From Gammaproteobacteria bacterium (lineage in GTDB: Bacteria > Pseudomonadota > Gammaproteobacteria > Pseudomonadales > Pseudomonadaceae), in contig JAMCWB010000061.1 of the NCBI GenBank assembly GCA_023475025.1, positions 1-60,710 of the forward strand: a DNA stretch of 60,710 nucleotides. The letters are read 5' to 3'. Of the stretch, positions 15,055 through 24,373 are shown in pieces (the first letter of the stretch is position 1; every line of letters begins with the position of its first letter). The notes under the pieces were generated by a model. That model was not told where the DNA came from and made no database searches. It saw only the letters and a program-made list of their open reading frames with translations. Made by a program: the position numbers and the translations under genes.

Positions 15055-15832
15055 ATGACCGCCAAAGCACGACCTGCCGCAACGGGCAAGCCTGGGCGGG
15101 GTTATCGATGCTTTCTGTGTGATCGCCGTAGTGGCCGGCACTGTGGGGCCGATCGGTTTTCTGGCGACGCAGATGAGCTTTGGCTTGCACCAGCTATTCG
15201 GCATTACCGATGGCTACACCACACAACTGACTGTGCTCTTGATCCTGGCCGGGGTGTATATGGCCTCGGTGATGACCGGTCTGCACAAGGGCATCCAGCT
15301 ACTCAGCCGCTTCAATGTGTTGCTGGCGCTGGGCATTGCCGCAGTCATCCTGCTCTTTGGCCCGACCCTGTTCCTGGTCAACACCTATACCCAATCCATG
15401 GGTGAGTACGTTACCTCCTTCTTCAGCATGGCGACCATGACCGCTGAAACGGCGCCGGACTGGTGGATGAAGTGGTGGACGGTGTTCTTCTTTGCCTGGT
15501 TTATCGGCTACACGCCCTTGATGGCGGTGTTCGTATCGAGGATTTCTCGCGGGCGGACGGTGCGCGAGATGATTCTGGCGGTTGCCCTGCTGGCGCCGAT
15601 TGCCATGGTCAGCGCCGGACATGACGAGCCCAGCCCCTGGATCCGGGTGTTCTGGGGTGGTGCCATGGCAATGATGGCGGCGATTTTGCTGTATATGGGC
15701 GCGGGACAGATCGGCGTGCTGCAGCAATTTATTGTGATCACTGCAATCCCGGTATCCCTGATCATCCTGCCTTCACTCTGGACCGGCCCCAAAGCCGCCA
15801 TGGCCATGGCCCGCGAGCAAGGCATCGTCTGA
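15055..15832 (+). pseudogene. remnant of a BCCT-family betaine/choline transporter
   Basis: A broken gene of the betaine-carnitine-choline family, which imports compatible solutes for osmotic protection. The readable frame from about 15092 to the stop at 15832 gives VIDAFCVIAVVAGTVGPIGF, then TETAPDWWMKWWTVFFFAWFI and FVSRISRGRTVREM, the conserved BCCT core. The family is normally over 500 residues; here the first helices are gone. A short N-terminal piece starting at the ATG at 15055 (MTAKARPAATGK) is in another frame. After ISRGRTVREMILAV the sequence jumps to a late helix (AGHDEPSPWIRVFWGG), which suggests an in-frame internal deletion. Not expected to transport. Confidence 0.85.
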
Positions 15833-15840
15833 ATCAGTGG

Positions 15841-16644
15841 CTAAGGCGTGGCAGCCAGCCCTGAGCGCTGCCACGCCGCCAGCCAGTCCAGCCCTGCAGT
15901 GGTCGGTCCGGCAGGCTTGTATTCTGCCGCCAGCCAACCCTGATAACCCACTGCCTGTAATAATTCCGGCAGTGCGGCAAAGTCCAGATTACCTGAGCCG
16001 GGCTCATGCCGCCCGGGAAAGTCAGCAAACTGGATATGCCCGATAGCGCCCTGCAGACGGGTCAGTGCTTCAGCGATATCCTCACCCATACGCGCCAGAT
16101 GATAAAGGTCCACCTGAGCGCGGACATTGGCATGCCTGACACGCTGCAGCATGTGCAACAAGGATTCCGAACCATCCAGCAGAAAACCGGGCATATCCTG
16201 GCTATTGATCGCTTCACAGACCACGCCAATACCCAGCTCGGCAAAGACGTCACCGGCTTGCTGCAGGTGGCTGGCCAACAGGTCCAGCGCCTGCTCGCGG
16301 TCAACGCCAGGCACCAGGCGGCCAGGCAGCACATTGACCTGCAGCGGCCGAGCAATCTCGGCATAGCGCAAGGCCTGTTCCAGCGCCCGGGCAAAATCAA
16401 TTTCGCGCCCGGGTACTGCGGCCAGGCCCGGCCCACCATCCAGCAGGTCGGCCGCTGGCAGGTTGATCAGCACCAGAGGTAATTGATTGACCTGCAACAG
16501 CTGCTGCAGATCGGCTGCAGGCAAGGCATAAGGGAACTGGATTTCCACGCCGGCAAAACCGGCCTCACGCGCCCGGCTGATCCGCTCAGCCAGCTCGACC
16601 TCGGTAAACAACATGGACAGATTGGCTGCCAGCGGCCAGCTCAT
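15841..16644 (-). CDS. hyi: hydroxypyruvate isomerase family protein (TIM barrel)
   Basis: A 267-residue TIM-barrel protein of the hydroxypyruvate isomerase group, which interconverts hydroxypyruvate and tartronate semialdehyde in glyoxylate metabolism. MSWPLAANLSMLFTEV is the family start. Metal-binding and catalytic glutamates are recognisable in VVCEAIN (about 144) and AAEYKP (about 241), with VDLYH and HIQFADFPGRHEPG between them, all typical. The ATG at 16644 has GGAG 8 nt upstream; a GTG at 16653 does not. Partner genes of the glyoxylate pathway (gcl, glxR) are not present in the window, so the exact substrate stays open. Its end faces the BCCT remnant, 8 bp away. Confidence 0.85.
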   Translation of the reverse strand: MSWPLAANLSMLFTEVELAERISRAREAGFAGVEIQFPYALPAADLQQLLQVNQLPLVLINLPAADLLDGGPGLAAVPGREIDFARALEQALRYAEIARPLQVNVLPGRLVPGVDREQALDLLASHLQQAGDVFAELGIGVVCEAINSQDMPGFLLDGSESLLHMLQRVRHANVRAQVDLYHLARMGEDIAEALTRLQGAIGHIQFADFPGRHEPGSGNLDFAALPELLQAVGYQGWLAAEYKPAGPTTAGLDWLAAWQRSGLAATP

Positions 16645-16674
16645 CAGGTGCACTCCACTCGAGATAACAGGCGC

Positions 16675-16980
16675 TCAGCTCGCGCGTTCCTGCACCAGCA
16701 CCCAGGGGCGAATGACCACTGCCCAGAGGCTTTGCGGATCACGCTCATGCCAGTCCCGGGCCTGGTCATCGTCGACCTGACTTAACTGGCCGGCATCCAT
16801 CCACTGCTTGACCTGGGCACCATCGTCGCGGGTCAGGGCCTCAGCGACGGCAACCAGATCCAGCTCGCGGCTGACCTGCCACAGCTGGCCACGGGCAAAA
16901 TGGGGCGCCAGTGCGGACCACTCGATAGGGGCGGTCGCGCCGAGGATGGCGGCATAGGCCTCGCTTACAGATTCACTCAC
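16675..16980 (-). CDS. DUF2288 family protein
   Basis: A 101-residue acidic cytoplasmic protein of the DUF2288 family, whose function is unknown. The conserved block ATAPIEWSALAPHFARGQL, followed by SRELDLVAVAEALTRDD and a C-terminal RDPQSLWAVVIRPWVLVQE, is recognisable from other pseudomonads. The start is probably the GTG at 16980 (MSESVSEAYAAIL), which has GGAG 8 nt upstream; the ATG at 17004 lacks a ribosome site. It lies 30 bp upstream of the isomerase gene in the same direction and may share its transcript. Confidence 0.8.
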   Translation of the reverse strand: MSESVSEAYAAILGATAPIEWSALAPHFARGQLWQVSRELDLVAVAEALTRDDGAQVKQWMDAGQLSQVDDDQARDWHERDPQSLWAVVIRPWVLVQERAS

Positions 16981-17215
16981 AACAGACTCCTGCACGGCAA
17001 TCATCGATCGGTAGCCATTGTACCTGCCTGCCGTACCAGCAAGAAGCCTGTTAACCCCGACGAGCGGCCCGTGATGGCAAGCTGCAGCCGTAGTCGGCGT
17101 GCAGCGTCAATGCTATGCTCCGCACGTTGGCTATTGGCTGACCACAGCAGGTAGTACCGCGTCCGGGGTTTTGCTGTGCATAACAACATATCTGATAGCA
17201 AAGACTGCCAAGACC

Positions 17216-17758
17216 ATGACCAAACTAGCCCCTTTTGCCCTCGCGCTCTCATTCACCGCCTTGATCGGCTGTGCCACCCCGACTCCGCCACCGCCCGAGC
17301 CGACCTACTCCTGGGCCGATAGCCGCGAACAGCGTCTGAGCCAGATTGCGGCCGAGCAGGGTTACGAGCTGCAGCGTGAAGGCGAGATGCTGCGCCTGAT
17401 CATTCCGGTAGATGGCAACTTCCACCCCAAGCGCACCCTGCTGCAACCTTCTGGCCTGGTGCCGCTGAGCAAGGTTGCTCAGGCTCTGCGCCATGACGGC
17501 GACAGCCAATACGCCGTGGTTGGCCACAGTGACACCGAAGGTGACAGCGAGGTCAACCGTCGCCTGAGCCTGGAACGCGCGCAAGCCGTTGCCAGCGTAC
17601 TGATGCTCGGTGGTGTCAGCAGCCAGCGCATGCGTCTGCACAGCATGGGTGAATTCGAGCCGCGGGCCGACAACAGCACGGATACCGGTCGCGCGCTGAA
17701 TCGCCGCGTGGAGATTGTGCTGCAACCCTACCCGACCAGCGTCGCGTTCGCCGACTGA
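17216..17758 (+). CDS. OmpA-family peptidoglycan-binding lipoprotein
   Basis: A 180-residue outer-membrane lipoprotein. The signal peptide MTKLAPFALALSFTALIGC ends in a lipobox (Cys at about 19), followed by a Pro-rich tether. A short region then leads into the OmpA C-terminal domain (about 65-175), with VVGHSDTEGDSEVNRRLSLE and GRALNRRVEIVL; the Asp and Arg that contact diaminopimelate are kept. It probably links the outer membrane to the cell wall. The ATG at 17216 is chosen because it opens the signal peptide; an upstream ATG at 17099 would spoil it. It converges on the Mrp operon with a 2-bp gap. Confidence 0.88.
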   Translation: MTKLAPFALALSFTALIGCATPTPPPPEPTYSWADSREQRLSQIAAEQGYELQREGEMLRLIIPVDGNFHPKRTLLQPSGLVPLSKVAQALRHDGDSQYAVVGHSDTEGDSEVNRRLSLERAQAVASVLMLGGVSSQRMRLHSMGEFEPRADNSTDTGRALNRRVEIVLQPYPTSVAFAD

Positions 17759-17760
17759 GG

Positions 17761-18096
17761 TTACTGCTGCCAGGGCTGGTTGCGCGTTCGCCGTGAACGT
17801 CGCAACCGCTGCTGCATTGCGGCCTTGGCCAGCATATGCGCACTGACCGGTGCGGTAATGAACAGGAACAGGGTAATCAGCAGCTCATGCAGACTGATGC
17901 CCTCGCCCTGCACACTGAAAAACACCATCGACCCGACCACCAAGGCACCGACACCCAGGGTCGTCGCCTTGGTTGGCCCATGCAGGCGCATATAGAAATC
18001 CGGTAGCTTGAACAGCCCGATGGCGCCAATCAAGGCAAACAGGCTGCCGAGCAAGAGCAGCGCCGCGATAACCACGTCAATCCAGTCAATAGCCAT
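17761..18096 (-). CDS. mrpG: Mrp Na+/H+ antiporter subunit G (operon 1)
   Basis: A 111-residue membrane protein with three helices, matching MrpG (MnhG/PhaG). The motif KLPDFYMRLHGPTKATTLG between the first two helices is the family signature, and LITLFLFITAPVSAHMLAKA is the third helix. MrpG is a small, essential subunit of the Mrp complex, placed at the MrpA end of the assembly in known structures. The C-terminal tail is basic (RLRRSRRTRN). It is the last gene of the first Mrp operon, 11 bp after mrpF, and its stop nearly touches the convergent OmpA-family gene. Confidence 0.95.
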   Translation of the reverse strand: MAIDWIDVVIAALLLLGSLFALIGAIGLFKLPDFYMRLHGPTKATTLGVGALVVGSMVFFSVQGEGISLHELLITLFLFITAPVSAHMLAKAAMQQRLRRSRRTRNQPWQQ

Positions 18097-18107
18097 CCGC
18101 CATCCCC

Positions 18108-18377
18108 TTATTCAATGATATCGCCACGCAACAGATGCTTGGCTACCGCGACCGTACCAACAAAACCCATCACCGCAATCAGAAGCGCCGCCTCAAAGAA
18201 CAGATCCGAAGCCAGATACATCCCCAGCAGCATGATCAGGGCGATGGCATTGATATACAGGGTATCCAGCGCCAGAATCCGGTCGGGTAAATCCGGCCCG
18301 CGCAACAGGCGTAAGACCGTCAACAAGGTAGCCAGTGACATGATGCCCAGGCACAGCAGAATCACGACGTCGAGCAT
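18108..18377 (-). CDS. mrpF: Mrp antiporter subunit F (operon 1)
   Basis: An 89-residue, three-helix protein, the normal MrpF length. The RGPDLPDRILALDTLYINAI loop carries the conserved Asp residues found in this subunit. MrpF belongs to the part of the complex thought to form the sodium path with A, E and G. It overlaps the end of mrpE by 16 nt, so the two are tightly coupled. Confidence 0.95.
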   Translation of the reverse strand: MLDVVILLCLGIMSLATLLTVLRLLRGPDLPDRILALDTLYINAIALIMLLGMYLASDLFFEAALLIAVMGFVGTVAVAKHLLRGDIIE

Positions 18378-18871
18378 TCGAACACCTCCTGCAGGGGCCG
18401 CTCATAGCGGGTCTTGATGGTTTCGATCAGCGCCTGCTCATCCACTACATTGAAGGCATGGATCAGCAGCAGATGCCGCTCACGATCAATATCCGCCGAT
18501 ACCGTGCCTGGCGTCAGCGAGATGGTGCTGGCCAGCAGGCCGATAGTGAAATCATGCCGCACATCCAGCGGGTACTCGATAAAAGCCGGCTGCAGATCAG
18601 CGCTGCGGCCAAGAATCAGCCGCGCCATCTGGAAGTTGGCCTGCACAATGTCGCCGAGCACACGGAGCGCAAAGCGTAGCAAAGTAAGGGGGTGACTCAG
18701 GCGCGGCGGATCAGGCCAGAAACGGTGGGTTGCCAGCGGAATCAGCCAACCCAGCAGCACACCGCCCAGCAAGCTGGCAAAGGACAGGTCGTTGACCAGC
18801 AACAACCAGATCAGCAGCATGAACAGGCTTAACCAGGGGTGTGGTAATCCACGCAGGTGCCGACGCTTCAT
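18362..18871 (-). CDS. mrpE: Mrp antiporter subunit E (operon 1)
   Basis: A 169-residue protein with two N-terminal membrane helices followed by a cytoplasmic domain. The stretch FTIGLLASTISLTPGTVSAD and then HLLLIHAFNVVDE are MrpE signatures (LTPGT is nearly invariant). MrpE is a scaffold between the antiporter halves of the complex. It overlaps mrpD by 4 bp and mrpF by 16 nt. Confidence 0.95.
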   Translation of the reverse strand: MKRRHLRGLPHPWLSLFMLLIWLLLVNDLSFASLLGGVLLGWLIPLATHRFWPDPPRLSHPLTLLRFALRVLGDIVQANFQMARLILGRSADLQPAFIEYPLDVRHDFTIGLLASTISLTPGTVSADIDRERHLLLIHAFNVVDEQALIETIKTRYERPLQEVFECSTS

Positions 18872-20388
18872 GGCGCCCCCCTGTAAGGCCTGGTAGAGAG
18901 CACCGCATCAATATAGCCCATAGGATGGCCCAGCTGCGCTACCGCTGCCGCCAGATAGTCCAGCACCGGCGCCGCCAGTACAACCAGCAATACACTGGAA
19001 CCCAGCAACAACAAACAGGCCAGCAAACGCCAGTGATCCAGTGGCTCACCGCTGGCCTCGACCTCACCGGCCTGACGCCAGAACAGGGTACTGCCGGCAC
19101 GGCTCAAGGCAATGATCACCAGCAGGCTGCTGCCCAGCACTGCTGCGTACAAGAAACCCGCTGCCCACCCGGTACCAGCGGCCTGCAACAACAGCAGCTT
19201 GCCGATAAAACCCGACAGGGGCGGCAGGCCAGCAATGGCCACGGCAGCGAGAAAGAAGACCGAGCCCAGCAGCAGACGCTGCGACAGCGGTGGCCCGGCC
19301 ACCAGACGAGCCATAAATCGCGGCCCACGCGCGCGCGCCAACAGACCGGCAAAAAGGAACAAGCCGGCTGCCACCCAGGTCGATTGCAGCAGATAATAGA
19401 GTAGCGCCTGCAGCGCCGCGTCACTGCCAAGGGCAACCCCCGCCAGCAGCACACCAACCGAGAGCACCACCAGATAAGCGACGACACCGGGCAATGAACT
19501 GGCTGCCAACGCACCCAGCGCGCCCAGTATCAGCGTCAGCAGCGCCAGTGGCCAGAGCACGTTTTGCGCCATACCGGCCAGCGGCCCGGCAGTGTCAGCA
19601 AAGACCAGGGTAAACACGCGGATGATAGCGTAGATCCCCACCTTGGTCATGATCGCAAACAGGGCTGCTACCGGTGCCGAGGCACTGGCGTAGGCGCGCG
19701 GCAACCAGACATACAGCGGGAACACCGCGGCCTTGAGTGAGAACACCACCAACAGCAGCATGCCGGCAGCACCGGCCAGATAGAGCTCGTCGGCATCCAG
19801 CACAGCAATACGCAAGGCCATATCGGCCATATTCAGGGTACCGGTCACGCCATAGAGGGTACCCAGGGCAAGCAGGAACAGCGCCGAGCCCACCAGGTTC
19901 AAGAGCACATAATGCAAGCCGGCACGTACCCGCGCACCGCCGGGCCCATGCACCAGCAGCGCATAGGATGCGATCAGCAGAATCTCGAAAAACACAAAGA
20001 GGTTGAACAGGTCACCGGTCAGAAAAGCGCCATTGATGCCCATCAACTGGAACTGGAACAGGGCATGAAAGTTCGGCCCCAGCGCATCATCGCCGCGGCT
20101 TGCATAGAGCACCACAGGCAGCGCCAATACCGCACTGAGCAGCAGCATCAGCGCTGACAGCCGGTCAACCACCAGCACGATACCATAGGGTGGCGCCCAG
20201 TTGCCCAGCGCATAGACACTGATGCCCTGCTCTGCCGCCAGCAGCAACGCCAGTGCCAGCGGCAGCTGCAGCAAGCTCGCCAGCAGCGACAGACTGCGCT
20301 TATGCACCATTGGCAGCCGTGCCAGCAGCAGCAAGAGCGCGCCCGCAAACATCGGCAGCAATACCGGCAGCACCGGTAAATGACTCAT
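18868..20388 (-). CDS. mrpD: Mrp antiporter subunit D (operon 1)
   Basis: A 506-residue, about 14-helix membrane protein homologous to complex I subunits NuoM/NuoN and to one of the two large proton-pumping subunits of Mrp. The essential Glu in helix 5 (FFEILLIASYALLVHG) and the Lys in helix 7 (AIMTKVGIYAIIRVFTLV) are present, as is PLSGFIGKLLLLQAAG with the later Lys. Expected to move protons through a chain of buried charges. It overlaps mrpC by 4 bp. Compared with the MrpD of operon 2 it keeps the same motifs but clearly differs in sequence. Confidence 0.96.
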   Translation of the reverse strand: MSHLPVLPVLLPMFAGALLLLLARLPMVHKRSLSLLASLLQLPLALALLLAAEQGISVYALGNWAPPYGIVLVVDRLSALMLLLSAVLALPVVLYASRGDDALGPNFHALFQFQLMGINGAFLTGDLFNLFVFFEILLIASYALLVHGPGGARVRAGLHYVLLNLVGSALFLLALGTLYGVTGTLNMADMALRIAVLDADELYLAGAAGMLLLVVFSLKAAVFPLYVWLPRAYASASAPVAALFAIMTKVGIYAIIRVFTLVFADTAGPLAGMAQNVLWPLALLTLILGALGALAASSLPGVVAYLVVLSVGVLLAGVALGSDAALQALLYYLLQSTWVAAGLFLFAGLLARARGPRFMARLVAGPPLSQRLLLGSVFFLAAVAIAGLPPLSGFIGKLLLLQAAGTGWAAGFLYAAVLGSSLLVIIALSRAGSTLFWRQAGEVEASGEPLDHWRLLACLLLLGSSVLLVVLAAPVLDYLAAAVAQLGHPMGYIDAVLSTRPYRGAP

Positions 20389-20714
20389 CCCTGATCCCTC
20401 CGGCCATCGACATGGTCGGAGTCCAGCTCACCCAGAGCACGCAAGGCCAGCACCAGCGCAAAGGCGGTCATGGCAAAGCCGATTACAATCGCCGTCAACA
20501 CCAGGGCCTGCGGCAAGGGGTCAGCCAGTTCAGGGCTGCGCCCAAGCACCGCCGGCATCCCGGTGTACAAACGGCCACTGGCAAACAGAAACAGGTTCAC
20601 CGCGTAACCGAGCAGGGTCAGGCCCAGCACCACCGGAAAGGTGCGTGCACGCAGGATCAGGTACACGCCGCAACTGCTCAGCACGCCCAGCGTCAGAGCA
20701 AACAACACCGCCAT
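20385..20714 (-). CDS. mrpC: Mrp antiporter subunit C (operon 1)
   Basis: A 109-residue, three-helix NuoK-like subunit. The GVYLILRARTFPVVLGLTLL start and DPLPQALVLTAIVIGFAMTA are MrpC signatures, the second with the usual TAIVIG segment. It overlaps mrpD by 4 bp and touches the end of mrpA. Confidence 0.95.
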   Translation of the reverse strand: MAVLFALTLGVLSSCGVYLILRARTFPVVLGLTLLGYAVNLFLFASGRLYTGMPAVLGRSPELADPLPQALVLTAIVIGFAMTAFALVLALRALGELDSDHVDGRRDQG

Positions 20715-23506
20715 CAGATACCCTCCCCGGCATCACGTACTTTGGTCAACTTGCCCAGATTGGCCAGGATCAAGAGGGTCGCCCCGATCACCGTCAGATA
20801 AACCCCGAGGTCAAACACCAGGGCACTGGCCAGCTCGATATCACCGACCAGGGGAATGTCCACATGGGTGAAGGTCGAGGTCAGGAAAGGATAACCAAAC
20901 AGCCAGCTGGCAACGCCGGTGACGCCCGCGATCAGTACACCCGATGCCGCCAGGGCATGGTAATTGACGCGCCAGCGCTCACGGGTCCAGGCCTCACCAC
21001 TGGCCACATACTGAAGAATCAGCGCGATGGCGGTGATCAGGCCGGCGATAAAGCCGCCGCCAGGTAAATTATGCCCACGCAGGAAAATATAGGCCGAGAC
21101 CAGCAGTGCCAACGGCAAGATCACCCGCGACAGATTGATCAGCATCAGCGGATGGGCCTCGCGGGCCCAGGGTCGGCCCAGCGCGTCGGTGGTCGGCACA
21201 TGCAGGCGCAGTCCATCAATCAGCGCATAGATACCCACACCGGCAATCGCCAGTACACTGATCTCACCCAAAGTATCAAAGCCACGGAAATCCACCAGAA
21301 TCACGTTGACCACATTGGTGCCGCCCCCGCCGATCAGACTGTTGGCGACGAAGAAGCCGGCAATGCTGTCCTGTGGCCGGGTCAGCAATGCAAAGGTCAG
21401 GCCGGCCACCAGCAGACCGGCCAGACCGGCCAGCGCCAGATCACGCCAGCGGCGCAGGTTGCTCGACTCCTGCGGTGTATAGCGTGGCAGGAAGAACAGC
21501 GCCAGCATCAGCAGCAAGATAGTGACCATTTCAACCGCCAGCTGCGTCAGCGCCAGGTCCGGTGCGGAAAAGCGGGCAAAGGCCAGCGCCACCAGCAAAC
21601 CCACCACACTGAGCATGATCAGGGCGACCAGACGCTGGTGATGCCAACGTACCGTGGCCAGGCTGGCCACCATGAGAATGACCGCCGCCAATGCCGTCAC
21701 GCCATCGACACTGCCCAGCGCCAGCGGCCCACGCCATTGCTGCATGTTCAGCAACCAGTAACCGGCACCGGCAATAGCCACTGACAACAGCACGGCCATG
21801 TATCGCTGCAAGGAACCGTTCTCCAGCCGTAATAACAGGCGCGAAGCGCCATTGACCAAGGCTTGCACCAGCGTCTCGAACACCTGTTTGGCATCCCAGT
21901 TGGGGATCCGCGCCAGGGCACTGAACTGTGCTTTGCGCAGCAGATAGATCAACCCGCCACCCAACACGGCCAGTACACTGAACAGCAAGGGCAGGTTGAA
22001 ACCGTGCCAGATTGCCAGCACCGGCAGCTCAATCCCCTGCCCCAGCGTGGCCGTGACTGCTGACGCCAGCAATGCTGTCATCAACAGCGCTGGCCAGATA
22101 CCGACCAGCACGCACAAGGCAACCAGCACCTGCACCGGCAAACGCATGCCCGCCGGCGGCTCATGGGGTGGGTAACGCGGCACATTCACCGCTTGACCAT
22201 CGAAGAACACTGCGTGCACCAGGCGCAGCGAATAGGCCACAGAAAAGGCTGCGCCCAGCAGCACCAGCAGCGGCAACAGACCGCTCCAGCTACCCCACTG
22301 CTGCTGGGTCAGGACTTCGGCAAACAGCATCTCCTTACTGAGAAAACCATTCAGCAGTGGCAAGCCGGCCATGGCCGCCGCTGCCAGCATGGTCAGCACA
22401 GCGGTATGCGGCATAAAGTGCCACAGCCCGTTAAGGCGACGGATATCCCGCGTACCGGTCTCATGATCAATGATGCCGGCCAGCATGAACAGGGCCGCCT
22501 TGAAGGTCGCGTGGTTGACGATATGAAACAGCGCCGCGGCGACCGCCAGCCGGGTATCCAGGCCAAACAACAGGGTAATCAGCCCCAGATGACTGATAGT
22601 CGAATAGGCCAAAAGCCCCTTGAGGTCATGCTTGTAGAGGGCAGTGATCGCGCCGACCAGCAGAGTCAGCAAGCCCACGCTACTGACCAGTACGAACCAG
22701 AGCTGGGTATCGGCCAACGCCGGATAAAACCGCGCCAGCAAAAATACCCCCGCTTTGACCATGGTCGCCGAATGCAGATAGGCCGAGACCGGGGTCGGCG
22801 CCGCCATCGCATGCGGCAACCAGAAATGCAGCGGGAATTGCGCGGATTTGCTGAACACACCCAGCAGCACCAGCACCAATATCACAGGATAGAGCGCATG
22901 GGCGCGAATCTGCGCGCCGGCCGCCAGCACATCGGTCAGTTGGTAACTACCGACTATCTGCCCCAGCAGCAGTACCCCGGCCAGCAAGGCAAGCCCGCCA
23001 CCCCCGGTGACCACCAGCGCCATGCGCGCACCCTTGCGCGCGTCGCTGCTGTGCGACCAATAGCCGATCAGCAGGAAGGACGACAGGCTGGTCAGTTCCC
23101 AGAACACAATCAACAGCAGCAGGTTTTCCGACAGCACAACGCCCAACATGGCGGCCATGAACAGCAACAGATAGGCGAAAAAGCGCCCCATGGGGTCACG
23201 CGGCGAAAGGTAAAAGCGTGCGTAGAGTATGACCAGCAGGCCAATGGCGAGAATCAGCAGGGCAAACAAAAAACCCAGGCCATCCAGCCGAAAACTGATG
23301 TGCAGTCCCAGCGGTTCGAGCCAGGGCCAATGGGCCAGCACGACCTCGCCGGCCAATACTGCCGGTGCCTGATTGAGCAACAGGGCCAGTGCCAGCAGCG
23401 GTGCCAGCGCCGTCAGCCAGGCACAGGCATTTCGTCCCCATGCGTCCGCCAATACCGGCAAGCCAACAGCCAGTAGCGGTAACAGGACGATAAGCAGCAC
23501 AGACAT
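20714..23506 (-). CDS. mrpA: Mrp antiporter fused subunit A/B (operon 1)
   Basis: A 930-residue protein that opens the operon. The first 500 residues are the NuoL-like antiporter core, with the helix-5 Glu in [16 protein letters not shown] and the helix-7 motif [19 protein letters not shown] NuoJ-like block follows (about 560-760, including [19 protein letters not shown]). The last 150 residues are an MrpB domain ([20 protein letters not shown]), so subunits A and B are one chain, as in the group 2 Mrp systems of pseudomonads. Upstream is GGAGA and an inverted repeat at 23530-23577. Exports Na+, and perhaps K+, against protons. Confidence 0.96.
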   Translation of the reverse strand: MSVLLIVLLPLLAVGLPVLADAWGRNACAWLTALAPLLALALLLNQAPAVLAGEVVLAHWPWLEPLGLHISFRLDGLGFLFALLILAIGLLVILYARFYLSPRDPMGRFFAYLLLFMAAMLGVVLSENLLLLIVFWELTSLSSFLLIGYWSHSSDARKGARMALVVTGGGGLALLAGVLLLGQIVGSYQLTDVLAAGAQIRAHALYPVILVLVLLGVFSKSAQFPLHFWLPHAMAAPTPVSAYLHSATMVKAGVFLLARFYPALADTQLWFVLVSSVGLLTLLVGAITALYKHDLKGLLAYSTISHLGLITLLFGLDTRLAVAAALFHIVNHATFKAALFMLAGIIDHETGTRDIRRLNGLWHFMPHTAVLTMLAAAAMAGLPLLNGFLSKEMLFAEVLTQQQWGSWSGLLPLLVLLGAAFSVAYSLRLVHAVFFDGQAVNVPRYPPHEPPAGMRLPVQVLVALCVLVGIWPALLMTALLASAVTATLGQGIELPVLAIWHGFNLPLLFSVLAVLGGGLIYLLRKAQFSALARIPNWDAKQVFETLVQALVNGASRLLLRLENGSLQRYMAVLLSVAIAGAGYWLLNMQQWRGPLALGSVDGVTALAAVILMVASLATVRWHHQRLVALIMLSVVGLLVALAFARFSAPDLALTQLAVEMVTILLLMLALFFLPRYTPQESSNLRRWRDLALAGLAGLLVAGLTFALLTRPQDSIAGFFVANSLIGGGGTNVVNVILVDFRGFDTLGEISVLAIAGVGIYALIDGLRLHVPTTDALGRPWAREAHPLMLINLSRVILPLALLVSAYIFLRGHNLPGGGFIAGLITAIALILQYVASGEAWTRERWRVNYHALAASGVLIAGVTGVASWLFGYPFLTSTFTHVDIPLVGDIELASALVFDLGVYLTVIGATLLILANLGKLTKVRDAGEGI

Positions 23507-23529
23507 CCGACAGGTCTCCGTGGGCGGGA

Positions 23530-23577
23530 ATAATAGCCGCTGAAGTGATCAGGCGATGATCAAAGCGAGGCTATTAT
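23530..23577. promoter_or_regulatory. inverted repeat in the leader of Mrp operon 1
   Basis: ATAATAGCC (23530-23538) and GGCTATTAT (23569-23577) are perfect 9-base reverse complements separated by 30 bp, lying 24-71 bp before the mrpA start codon. The rest of this 187-bp gap between the two Mrp operons shows no gene. The repeat could be a regulator-binding site or part of a folded leader. No protein is assigned. Confidence 0.4.
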
Positions 23578-23693
23578 CCACAGCCACAGATGCCCTGTCA
23601 TTGAGACAAAGCAAAAAAGTTGCTCAATCCAGATGATTGGAAAACGACTATAACCAGCTCGTCAGGCTCGGGCAGGCCTCTTATCAGACCCGC

Positions 23694-24041
23694 TCAGAGG
23701 CCATGCCGGCGGTCGTATTCCTCATGTTCGAGGGCATCGCCCAGGGGGCCAACCTCGGGTTTGAAACCGGCCCGGTGGCCAGCACGGGAGATGGCATGGG
23801 CCGCCATCGGCGCGGTCAGCAGCACCACCAGCACTGCCAGCAGCACCGCAAACCAGCGCGCGCCATCGGTGGCCGCCAGGGTACCGAGCAATACCAGAAT
23901 GGCGCCAAGAGCACCGGCCTTACTGGCCGAATGCATGCGCGTGTAGGCATCGGGCAAACGCAATACACCGAGCGCCCCCAGCAAACTGAAAACACCGCCG
24001 AGCAGAATCAGAATGGATGCCAGCCAGGGCAGAATATTCAT
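23694..24041 (-). CDS. mrpG: Mrp antiporter subunit G (operon 2)
   Basis: A 115-residue, three-helix MrpG with the signature RLPDAYTRMHSASKAGALGA. It lacks the basic tail of the operon 1 copy and instead ends in a charged segment (LGDALEHEEYDRRHGL). Last gene of the second operon, overlapping mrpF by 4 bp. Confidence 0.95.
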   Translation of the reverse strand: MNILPWLASILILLGGVFSLLGALGVLRLPDAYTRMHSASKAGALGAILVLLGTLAATDGARWFAVLLAVLVVLLTAPMAAHAISRAGHRAGFKPEVGPLGDALEHEEYDRRHGL

Positions 24042-24373
24042 GCCTCACCTCCGGGTTTACCAGAATGCTGTGGCTGTCCATGGGGTTCATCACTGTGGTG
24101 GGTGCCCTTGAACAACAGGGCAAAAGCCACACTCCCCAGGAAGCTGACCAGGGCGAGAATAATGGGCACATCCAGCAGCACCACCTGTTCACGCACAATG
24201 GCCAGCAAGGCCACCCCGGCCACGCCGATCATGGTCATGGCATCCACCGCCACGGCACGGTCGGGACGACTCGGGCCGACCAGCAAACGCCACATCACGA
24301 TCAAGGCACTGACTACCAACATGCCACCGACAATGGGCAACACCCACTCAGCCGCTGCAATCTCGACATTCAT
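24038..24373 (-). CDS. mrpF: Mrp antiporter subunit F (operon 2), with a His-rich tail
   Basis: A 111-residue MrpF. The three-helix core (GPSRPDRAVAVDAMTMIGVA, then VVLLDVPIILALVSFLGSVA) is standard. The chain runs about 20 residues past the usual end with a His- and Pro-rich tail (THHSDEPHGQPQHSGKPGG), absent from the operon 1 copy. The tail could bind metal or sense pH on the cytoplasmic side, but this is a guess. It overlaps mrpE and mrpG by 4 bp each. Confidence 0.93.
   Translation of the reverse strand: MNVEIAAAEWVLPIVGGMLVVSALIVMWRLLVGPSRPDRAVAVDAMTMIGVAGVALLAIVREQVVLLDVPIILALVSFLGSVAFALLFKGTHHSDEPHGQPQHSGKPGGEA

Noticed and set aside
22163..23476. 437-residue plus-strand frame, and similar long Gln/His-rich frames opposite the Mrp genes (such as 27769-29490)
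   Set aside because: Composition is typical of the complement of membrane-protein genes; no family motif, while both Mrp operons are complete on the other strand.
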